A stretch of DNA of 64,000 nt from Linnemannia elongata (taxonomy: Eukaryota; Mortierellomycota; Mortierellomycetes; Mortierellales; Mortierellaceae), in assembly GCA_036320915.1 (NCBI GenBank), contig JAXBDG010000017.1:992001-1056000 (forward strand), read 5' to 3'. This document shows, piece by piece, positions 1 to 8,565 of this stretch. The notes under the pieces were generated by a model that saw nothing but the letters and a program-made list of their open reading frames with translations, did not search any database and was not told the origin of the DNA. Position 1 is the first letter of the stretch, and the number at the start of each line of letters is the position of its first letter. Both the position numbers and the translations under genes were made by a program.

Positions 1-180
1 TCCTCCATCTCAGGATGAGCTGTACCTATGAGGGTTGCACGCGCCAGGAAACAAAGTACCCTAGCCATTTTCTCGGCGCTTTATCCGCCACCTACTTCTT
101 TTTGGTAAAGAAAAACAAGTTGTTACACTTACGATGCGCTTTTTGCTGTGAACAATTGCCAGCTGGAACTAACCTTTACA

Positions 181-215
<35 letters not shown>

Positions 216-1320
216 TGACACAAACAAGGGTGGCCGCTACGATCCTGTGTCGGGAGAACTGGACTCGATGGAGGATTTAGCTTTCCATTTAGCAATGTTT
301 ATTTTCTTGTTCTCGACTACTATCCTTATGCTCAATGTCTTGATCGGTAAGACCAACTATGTTGAGTTTTTTTTTGTGATACGACCTTTTTTTTGATGCT
401 CATTCCGCTAAATACCTTTTCGCTTCCTTCCTTTCGTCTTACTTGCATCAAAAATTGTAGCACTGATCAATGTGGCATTCGCAAAGGGAGATGACGGCTG
501 GCGATTGGCTTGGATCGAAGCACGGCTACGATACATCGAGTCGGCCGAGAACCTGTCGTACCATATCCCAGGTTTCCGTCAAACCTTTGACTGCTTCCCC
601 AAACTGATCTACTTCACTGCCACCGCCAAGGATGTTAGCGCCTACATCAAAAAGTATCCCAAGGGCCGGAGGCAAGACGATATAGAGTCGTTGATTGATG
701 AGTGGGTCAAGCCCGCGAAAGATCACAATGACGGCCAGGACGATAGCGATGAAGAGAAGGACAAGGATGTGAAAAGGACGCCTGATGTCAGTCCGATGGT
801 AGTTCATAATCCTCTCACGGAGAACACGGATCCACTGAGCAGCAAGAGTTCATACTGGTCGCCCAATTCTGGAGCCCAAGGAAGTGATAGCGGAGCCGGT
901 GTTGGTATCGGTGTTGGTGGCGGTATCAGTGGCCGCCTGCAAAGTTATAACAGTAGCAGCGGAGGCAGCGATGGGGGAGGAGGTAATTCCTACAATCAAC
1001 AGCGAAACCCGTCGATCACGTCTCTACCCTACATACCCGGCGACCCGGGAACATCCTTCTCGTCACAGCCAACACGGCCAGCAGCAGTAGTGACCCCGAG
1101 CTTGGCGGTGGCGATGGAAGAGAGTGAGGAAAATGCAGAAGCATTGATGGATCCGGAGATCTTGTCGGCGACAGTGCGTAGTTTGGACTGTAGGATGATG
1201 CGTCTTTCTCAACAGGCGGATCGTATCGAGCAGGCATTGATGGCGTTGTCGAGTCCTAGGTCTGACAACTCTACTGTTGTTGGTGCTGGATCTTCCTCGT
1301 CATTGTCTTTGCCTTTGTAG
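1..1320 (+). CDS. TRP-like / ion-transport domain channel, C-terminal part (5' truncated by window edge)
   Basis: This is the 3' end of a membrane cation channel. Three exons fit: up to 104, 229-346 and 461-1320, with introns 105-228 and 347-460 and reading phase kept across both. The first exon ends in ATYFFL, and the second reads GGRYDPVSGELDSMED followed by the hydrophobic segment FHLAMFIFLFSTTILMLNVLI, which looks like the last pore helix region and S6 of a six-helix channel unit. After the second intron the chain continues LINVAFAKGDDGWRLAWIEA, a cytosolic post-S6 helix typical of fungal TRP/polycystin-like channels. The last ~200 residues are Ser/Gly-rich and disordered, ending with a short helical stretch before TAG at 1318-1320. 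The pore and N-terminal domains lie left of the window, so ion selectivity cannot be judged. The first intron holds an uninterrupted poly-T tract. The channel call is fairly safe; the subfamily is inferred. Confidence 0.75.
184..212 (+). repeat. poly-T tract in intron of channel gene
   Basis: An uninterrupted run of about 29 T lies inside intron 105-228, about 16 nt before its CAAG acceptor. It probably acts as an extreme polypyrimidine tract and is likely length-variable. Confidence 0.9.
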
Positions 1321-1579
1321 ATGGGCAGGCAGGGCAGATAGAGATAGACCTCTCAGTACTAGAAATCAGGGCCAAGGCAGGACAATGACAAGACAAAGGG
1401 AGCAGGAATCAAAGGGTGGTTTTCAAGGTGTTGACAAAGTGTTATTCGAGGGCAAGGATACAGGGCAAAGATCGGGTTCAAGGCAGTGACGAATTGAGTT
1501 CAAGTTACTAAGTGGGGATTAAACTATCTGGGTACTGACTATATGTATGTGTGATTATGGTTATGTTAATTAATTATTT

Positions 1580-1607
1580 ACTTGGGCGAAGACAACTGCG
1601 CCCAAGT
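1580..1607. repeat. Perfect 9-bp inverted repeat (hairpin)
   Basis: ACTTGGGCG at 1580-1588 is exactly complementary to CGCCCAAGT at 1599-1607, with a 10-nt loop. It lies in the convergent 3' flank of the channel gene, so it may be a transcript-end structure or the relic of a mobile-element end. Confidence 0.6.
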
Positions 1608-1618
1608 TTTCCTGATCG

Positions 1619-1690
1619 CACCAAGAGTCGACCGATCGTATTGTACGACTCGACATAATCATACCAAGAGTCGACCAGTCGTGATCTGAC
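1619..1690. repeat. Pair of ~20-bp imperfect direct repeats
   Basis: The motif ACCAAGAGTCGACC followed by a similar GATCGT or AGTCGT ending occurs twice, about 44 bp apart. The first copy is followed by CGACTCG, which can pair back with its own GAGTCG. No known element is recognised. Confidence 0.5.
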
Positions 1691-1718
1691 TATGGTGTAG
1701 GACGCGACAGCAACCTTT

Positions 1719-1802
1719 CATTCATAGCGATGTTGCTTTTTGATCCTTCGATATCGGCTCTTTCAATCCTTGCTTCGTTAAAATTCGAGGCTGTTTTGTC
1801 AA
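1719..1802 (+). pseudogene. Short 28S rRNA-derived fragment (sarcin-ricin-loop region)
   Basis: On the + strand this carries TTCATAGCGATGTTGC and TTTTTGATCCTTCGATATCG, close to the universal eukaryotic 28S segment before and in the sarcin-ricin loop (normally GCGACGTTGC and CGATGTCGGC). It continues TTTCAATC..TTGCTTCGTTA..ATTCGAGG, which also matches the copy at 30340-30400 on the other strand. It is far too short to be functional rRNA and has point changes in otherwise invariant positions. Confidence 0.7.
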
Positions 1803-2091
1803 CTGTAAGAATTGAGTGTTGTCTAATGGGTACACAGAAATCAAACCTCAACTATGGGTGACTAAATTCCTTAGAATTAGTTGCCGATCTAAAATCAAGA
1901 GTCGCTTTTTTCTGAAATTAGGCGGAAGGTGTTTTGGTCAATGCAGGGGATTTACTTAGCGAAATATTAATATTGACAGGCTCTTACAAAATATGTGCCA
2001 GGGCCTCTGTTTTGTAGCTGAAGAACGTTTTCAGGATGTATTATATCACGTATATACTTAAATCAATGTATGCAGGGCTTATATTGAAATG

Positions 2092-5000
2092 TCAGCGTGA
2101 AATGGTAACAGTCATGTTGGTCTTGAGTGCCTCAACCAGCGCCTTGGCTCCGTCGTTTCCGATCGAGTTGTTGTGCAAGTGTAAAGTGGTCAGGGTCGAG
2201 TTGGTCTTGAGTGCCTCAGCCAGCGCCTTGGCTCCATCGTTTCCGATCGAGTTGCGCTGCAAGTCCAAAGTGGTCAGGGTCGAGTTGGTCTTGAGTGCCT
2301 CAGCCAGCACCTTGGCTCCATCGTCTCCGATTGAGTTGTTCTGCAAGTCCAAAGTGGTCAGGACCGAGTTGGTCTTGAGTGCCTCAGCCAGCGCCTCGGC
2401 TCCGTCGGATCTGATCGAGTTGCTCTGCAAGTTCAAATCGGTCAGGGCCGAGTTGGTCTTGAGTGCCTCAGCCAGCACCTTGGCTCCATCGTTTCCGATC
2501 GAGTTGTTGTACAAGTTCAAATCGGTCAGGGCCGAGTTAGTCTTGAGTCCCGCAGCCAGCGCCTTGGCTCCGTCGGATCTGATCGAGTTGTGCTGCAAGT
2601 CCAAAGTGGTCAGGGTCGAGTTGGTCTTGAGTGCCTCAGCCAGCGCCTTGGCTCCGTCGTCTCCGATCGAATTGCTCTGCAAGTCCAAAGTGGTCAGGGT
2701 CGAGTTGGTCTTGAGTGCCTCAGCCAGCACCTTGGCTCCATCGTTTCCGATTGAGTTGCACTGCAAGTCCAAAGTGGTCAGGGCCGAGTTGGTCTTGAGT
2801 GCCTCAGCCAGCGCTTTGGCTCCGTCGTCTCCGATTGAGTTGTTGTGCAAGTCCAAAGTGGTCAGGGCCGACTTGGTCTTGAGTGCCTCAGCCAGCGCCT
2901 TGGCTCCGTCGGATCCGATCGAGTTGCGCTGCAAGTCCAAAGTAGCCAGGACCGAGTTGGTCTTGAGTGCCTCAGCCAGCGCCTTGGCTCCATCGTCTCC
3001 GATCGAGTTGTTGTACAAGTTCAAATCGGTCAGGGCCGAGTTGGTCTTGAGTCCTGCAGCCAGCGCCTTGGCTCCGTCGTCTCCGATCGAGTTGATCTGC
3101 AAGTTCAAAGTGGTCAGGGTCGAGTTGGTCTTGAGTGCCTCAGCCAGCGCCTTGGCTCCATCGGATTCGATCGAGTTCCACTGCAAGTCCAAAGTGGTCA
3201 GGGCCGAGTTGGTCTTGAGTGCCTCAGCCAGCGCCTTGGCTCCGTCGTTTCCGATCGAGTTGCGCTGCAAGTCCAAAGTGGTCAGGGTCGAGTTGGTCTT
3301 GAGTGCCTCAGCCAGCACCTTGGCTCCATCGTTTCCGATCGAGTTGTTGTACAAGTTCAAAGTGGTTAGGGCCGAGTTGGTCTTGAGTGCCTCAGCCAGC
3401 ACCTTGGCTCCGTCGTCTCCGATCGAGTTGTTGTACAAGTTCAAATCGATCAGGGCCGAGTTGGTCTTGAGTCCCGCAGCCAGCGCCTTGGCTCCGTCGG
3501 ATCTGATCGAGTTGTGCTGCAAGTCCAAAGTGGTCAGGGTCGAGTTGGTCTTGAGTGCCTCAGCCAGCACCTTGGCTCCGTCGTCTCCGATCGAGTTGCT
3601 CTGCAAGTCCAAAGTGATCAGGGTCGAGTTGGTCTTGAGTGCCTCAGCCAGCGCCTTGGCTCCGTCGTCTCCGATCGAGTTGCGCTGCAAGTCCAAAGTG
3701 GTCAGGGTCGAGTTGGTCTTGAGTGCCTCAGCCAGCGCCTTGGCTCCATCGTTTCCGATCGAGTTGTGCTGCAAGTTCAAAGTGGTCAGGGCCGAGTTGG
3801 TCTTGAGTGCCTCAGCCAGCGCCTTGGCTCCATCGTTTCCGATCGAGTTGTTGTACAAGTTCAAATCGATAAGGGCCGAGTTGGTCTTGAGTCCCGCAGC
3901 CAGCGCCTTGGCTCCGTCGGATCTGATCGAGTTGCTCTGCAAGTCCAAAGTGGTCAGGGCCGAGTTGGTCTTGAGTGCCTCAGCCAGCGCCTCGGCTCCG
4001 TCGGATCTGATCGAGTTGCTCTGCAAGTCCAAAGTGGTCAGGGTCGAGTTGGTCTTGAGTGCCTCAGCCAGCGCCTTGGCTCCATCGTTTCCGATTGAGT
4101 TGTTGTGCAAGTGTAAAGTGGTCAGGGCCAAGTTGGTCTTGAGTGCCTCAGCCAGCGCCTTGGCTCCGCCGGATCTGATCGAGTTGCTCTGCAAGTCCAA
4201 AGTGGTCAGGGTTGAGTTGGTCTTGAGCGCCTTTGCTAGTATTCCAAACTCCTTTCCTTCGATCCTCCCAGATGCCAGCTCACAGGAAATCTTGCAGGCA
4301 TGAGTTGACTTTTTTGGTGTAAACCCGAGAAACTTCATCAACTCCTTTGCAACAACAAAATGAAGTACTTTCATATTAGGAAGATCTCTGATGCGAAAAA
4401 TGACGTCGTATTGTGTGGATGTCGACAATAGTTTGCTGGCGACGCCCGTCCGAAATTGTCGAAGATGAAGCCGAAGAATAGATACTCTTGATTTCTTGAG
4501 TGCTTCCTCCAGTGCTTCAAGATCACGTGTAGCGCAAGCCCAGTCCAAGTCGATGTCAAGCTCATAGACAGATCTCGCCTTTCCCAGTGCCGAAAAGAAC
4601 TGCTCTGCCAACACTCCTGATCGAAGTCTCACTTCAACCCTACCGACCTTTTCACTGAACGATCCTCCAACAGAATCCAACACGCGCAGGAATTCTGTGG
4701 CCGACGTCTCTTGGTAGTTCACGCGGTAGTGGTCAATGCAAACCCATTTGACATGTCCCTCGTCCGTAACGGTTCTGTAAAGGTTTCCCAACACCTTGTT
4801 TCCATCCTTGTCCTTCAGAAAGGTGTCTAGCTTGCGTAGATCGGCGCCTTCCAATGCCTCGTTCTTTTCCATCTGCTTAGCAAACTCGTCAATGGCTTCG
4901 CCTTCGTTCACAGAGACCTTGTCCATCCAGTCTATGACATGATCTATTCCAGGCTCGATATTGTCCCTCAGCTGTTGTAGATCGGCGGTGGCTTGATCGA

Positions 5001-6299
5001 TGGCGTCCGAACTGACTAGGTGAGAGATAGCTGGTACAGCCACTCCGGCAACAGAAACACCAAACTTGAGCATCTTGAGGATAGTGAGGACATAAGGGCC
5101 GTATTGCTGAAAGAACTCTGAGGGTCGAACGATCTCGTAGCCCTCATGCTTGGCAAAATGGATATCATGAGAGATCTTGGTCTTGCCGCTGATCGACTTG
5201 GTGTGTTCTCCGCACTCGCATAAAAAGTATAGACGGAGCTTGTTCGAGAAGGGATTTACGGCATCCCAACCTGAAGGGTCTTGAGGAAGGACAACAAAAA
5301 GACGAGGAATGGGGTACTCGTGCAGTTCGTAGTTCTGAGTCAGGACGGCTTGCACACGAGATTGAAGCACGGCTAACTGATCAAAGGCTCGCTGCTGCAG
5401 CTGTTTCATCTCTTCTTGGTTGTTAAGGACTTGCTCCTGCAGCTGCTTTATCTCCTCTTGCTGGTCGATGGAGTGGTTCTGCTGTCGATTAAACTCTTCT
5501 TGCTTGGCGTCAAATGCCTCTTGCAACTTGATCATACGAGCCATCTTAACATTAAGCTCTTGGAAGCCGCACTCATGCTCCTTCTTCGATGCGAGTTTCA
5601 CAATCTGCCTGAATGAGAGTGCAGTCTTGGAGGGCACATGGAGAGTAGTTGACATAGTGCTAACCAGGGTATTGCTGGTGGACGCCTCCACAGATGTGGA
5701 AGTGACCTGCAGGGCCTCAACAAATTTGTTCTCGGTCGTGGCCAAGATTAGAGCATCAGTTGGAGGATTGGCAGGAGAATTGGCGGGAGCATTGATGGGG
5801 GGAGCATTACTAATGGCAAAGTCAGTTTGAGCATCGGCGGGAGTGTCGGCTCGACTGTCAGCGGGAGCCAGACTCGAAATGGCTATTGGGGAGTTAACAA
5901 GAGCATGTTCGACAGTGGTGGACGAGATAATATCCAGGACTACACCTGGGTAATGCTTGATGCAGTGAGGAACGATTCTATAGGGACCAATTATACACTG
6001 TACTTGATCAGCCTAATTGATTTCGTTGTCTCATTCCATACAGATATCGGGTGTACAGTTAGGTTCCAAAAAGAATTTTACAACTTTGTTTGACTGTACA
6101 TCACGATCGTACGTTACCTGGTTCGATTCGAATCTCTAAGCAACTTCACTACAGTACTGCCATTTCGGATGTGTCGAACACCTGGAAAGACTTGCTCGAT
6201 ATCTTCCCAGTAGATAATATTCTGCCCATCAACATTATCGACGTCAATGGTTTCGATATCAGTTGTGCCAGCAATGCGAAACGATTGAGTCTCCTCCAT
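2092..6299 (-). CDS. Large NLR-like leucine-rich repeat (RNI-type) protein, 1355 aa
   Basis: The gene has two exons, 6299-6118 and 5977-2092, joined across intron 6117-5978; their lengths sum to exactly 1356 codons. The 5' exon gives a conserved-looking N-terminus containing GQNIIYWEDIEQVFPG, and the splice continues IVPHCIKHYPGVVLDI. Residues ~90-140 are Ala/Pro/Asn-rich, and ~213-273 are a Gln/Glu-rich coiled coil. Residues ~280-640 form a globular region with RLFVVLPQDPSGWD and LYFLCECGEHTK and no visible P-loop or NACHT motif. Residues ~640-1350 are about 25 units of 28 residues with consensus NSIGxDGAKALAEALKTNS plus xLTTLDLQ. This is the ribonuclease-inhibitor type of LRR seen in NLRs and RanGAP. 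A binding or recognition scaffold is likely; the ligand is unknown. The ATG at 6299 is preferred over the one at 6428 because the leader before it is not protein-like. Confidence 0.85.
2094..4250 (-). repeat. 84-bp tandem repeat array encoding ~25 LRR units
   Basis: About 25 head-to-tail copies of an 84-bp unit encode 28-residue LRRs. There is higher-order order: the variant LAAGLKTNSALxDLNLYNN recurs at units 4, 9, 14 and 20, counted from the N-terminal side, so blocks of five (once six) units appear to have been copied together. Because 84 is divisible by three and the unit has no stop in two other frames, long mirror open frames exist, including a 755-codon antisense one. These are by-products. 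Confidence 0.9.
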
Positions 6300-6654
6300 T
6301 GCTCGATGTAGATGATTGTTTTGAGGGTGTAGGATTGGAAATTGGGGATTGGAGAAAGTAGTGATTTTGTATGGGAAAGCAAAGTGAGGAGGAGTGCGTA
6401 TAATGGAAGAAGAGTTAGAGTGAACCATTTTTGCTCAAAATCTGGCAGTCCATCCGCTCCGCCTGTATTGCGTCTCAAGGAGAAAGCATGATATGCTCTG
6501 CTGACATTAGTCAGTTGATATCGATCATGGTTGTACAAAGAAAATTTCAAAGGAACTGAGGAAAAATTCGAGGGTATGGTAACACAAATTGTCCGTCTTT
6601 CTTAAAATCGACACAGCAGCGAACAACAGTTTTGCACTTTCATGCACGCTCTTG

Positions 6655-6729
6655 CAGGGATAACTGGCTTGTGGCAGCCAAGCGTTCATAGCGACGTTGC
6701 TTTTTGATCCTTCGATGTCAGCACTTCCT
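6655..6729 (+). pseudogene. Short 28S rRNA-derived fragment (sarcin-ricin-loop region)
   Basis: Starting CAGGGATAACTGGCTTGTGG and running through GCGTTCATAGCGACGTTGC to TTCGATGTCAGCACTTCC, this copies about 75 nt of eukaryotic 28S rRNA. Two substitutions are visible in the terminal GTCGGCTCTTCC stretch. Homology starts and stops abruptly on both sides. It is on the + strand and covers the same rRNA region as the scraps at 1719 and 30340. Confidence 0.8.
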
Positions 6730-7205
6730 TGCCACATTTTTGCCCCGAACTGGTTCCTGGCCCCGGTTCCCAGGATACGTTAAGTTATGTTTTACACCTA
6801 TATGACATTGAACGCGTCTCTAGATTTCGGAGACGGGTTCCATCACGTAACTCACGCCGCCAACTGGATGGATACTCCAAGCCCCATCCAAGATTCCAAG
6901 CCCTACCTATGTTCCGAGCCCCGCCTCACGCCCAAGCCCGTCCAGTAGTCCAAGCGTGGTCTTGTGCCCTTCCGTTCCCTTGGCTCCTAGCTTAAATAGA
7001 CCCTCTATTCCATTGTCTTGTTCCCTAGTCTGCAACCAATCTATTTCCCTTCTGTTTCCTGCTCCTGTTCCCTTCACACTCTTTTCTTTCTCCTTCATAA
7101 TAAAACCATATCCTAAATCGTACTATCCTTTCCGAGTCTTGCCAGATCGGATAATCAATACAATTAATCTTTTGCTGACTATTATTTTGTTCATAATTTG
7201 TTTTT

Positions 7206-7233
7206 TCAAGTGTGTGATATTTCACACACTTGA
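7206..7233. repeat. Perfect 12-bp inverted repeat with 4-nt loop
   Basis: TCAAGTGTGTGA at 7206-7217 pairs perfectly with TCACACACTTGA at 7222-7233 around the loop TATT. The arms contain GTGTGA/TCACAC, so it could be a dyad-symmetric protein site or a stable cruciform. No neighbouring gene start lies within 1 kb. Confidence 0.7.
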
Positions 7234-8565
7234 ACAGGCTTCGCCATAATTCAGGCACCAACGTTGTTAGCCTCAGTTTAAATTGATCATTGATCATGGC
7301 CCGTGCTGCCTTTGACGGCGTTTCGTGACGATATGAATGGCCTAAGCATCACAAATTGTACCCCCATTTCCCTTTTCTTCCTTGTGGAGACGAGACTCCT
7401 CTACTAATCAAGAAAGCACTGGACTGCTGGCAAAGGTAACCAGAAAGCGCGGCGATTTGTTTGTTATTTCTTATATATGGCAAGGAAGTAAATATTATTT
7501 TTATTTGCTACATCTTGTCCAGTCACCTCTTCCTCCCACCCCTTCTCCTTGTAGCCAGAACACCTTTACCACCACTCCCACGCCGTTGTTTATCCTTTCT
7601 CCTACCATCAGCGCCTCGCATTTTTTCTCGCCACTCTCATTTCTGTCGTGTTCATTCGCTCCTTGCGCACATCAGTTAAGTTTCACTCCCTCGATTCTTT
7701 ATGTGTCGGTAGACATCGTTACTCTTTCCCTTGGTCGTAGAGCACTAGGTTGACCACCATGTCCCCTTGTCACCATTATCAATGGCGACAAATGTGTATC
7801 CATTCAACGGCAGCGGCTGGAGTGCTTTTCTCTAAAAGCTCCTAAAGGGATAACTCCGCGTCATGGTTTCTCTCTAATGTGATTCCAACACTGCAATAGA
7901 GTCTTTTCATTATTGCTAGAAGCTCTGTGCTGCATGTCCGTGTCTGAGGTACCTGCCAATCTGACATAACAATAAGCCAAGTTTTGTCAGATGTTGGGTC
8001 TTTCTGTTCTTATTTTTTTTTCTTGTTGGTTAAACAGCGATTTCGATGTTGTTCAACTAATTAAGTTTTAGCACTGCACTGCAGTACTATTGCGGAGACG
8101 GCTGCGGGTCGTTCAGAAACCGACCACATCGCCAACGTTATAGCAAACCTCTCCTCTGCCGGTCAGGAATGCTCACCTTATCACCTGTCTGGCGGTGTCG
8201 GTATTGGTTACATGCGAGGGGGGGGCTCAGTCTATAGCTGAGGGTAAACGTCTTGTTTGGTCGTACTCAGTTGACCTGACCATTGCAGTGCTTTATATAA
8301 CAAGTAACGTAATCTTATTTAGTAGCTTTCTCTGTGGTTCTTTTCATCGTAGCAGACAATGAGTCCTTAATTTTTTTGAGTAGGGGATGATTCATTTCTT
8401 TTGACATTTATTTTTCAATACAGCTTTGTGCTTTTGTACGACATTGGGAAGGGGGCCATAAATGCGGGTGTTGAATTTGGGGGAAGAAGAAGTTGTGGGG
8501 AGGGGAGTGGGTGTTCATAAAACGAAAAGAAAACGTTGCCAATAACCAAAGAACAGCAATGTGTC

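Larger units (their letters stand above)
1321..2091. other. Intergenic spacer between channel and LRR gene
   Basis: I see no protein-coding gene here. It is the convergent 3' flank of both neighbours. It holds a perfect 9-bp inverted repeat (1580-1588 with 1599-1607), two copies of an accaagagtcgacc-type direct repeat (starting near 1619 and 1662), and a short 28S-rRNA-like scrap at 1719-1802. The mix of hairpin, direct repeats and rRNA scrap looks like transposon or insertion debris. Confidence 0.6.
6300..8565. other. Intergenic region, no gene seen
   Basis: About 2.3 kb without convincing coding sequence. It contains a 28S-like scrap (6655-6729), a cluster of repeated CCAAGCCC-type motifs around 6880-6950, an AATAAAA-like stretch near 7098, a perfect 12-bp hairpin at 7206-7233 and pyrimidine-rich tracts at 7500-7680. 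It includes the promoter side of the LRR gene and the 3' flank of the next minus-strand gene. A decayed solo LTR around 6730-7260 is possible, but I see no paired ends. Confidence 0.5.

Noticed and set aside
2036..4303. 755-codon + strand frame (LVLSASASALAPS repeats)
   Set aside because: It is the exact antisense mirror of the LRR array and arises because the 84-bp unit has no stop in that frame. It has no independent start context or domain.
6105..6140. tRNA-like GGTTCGATTCGAATC motif
   Set aside because: It falls in the coding end of exon 1 of the LRR gene and no cloverleaf is possible.
6730..7260. Possible solo LTR
   Set aside because: There are LTR-like signals (AATAAAA, repeats) but no TG...CA ends, target-site duplication or second copy could be shown.
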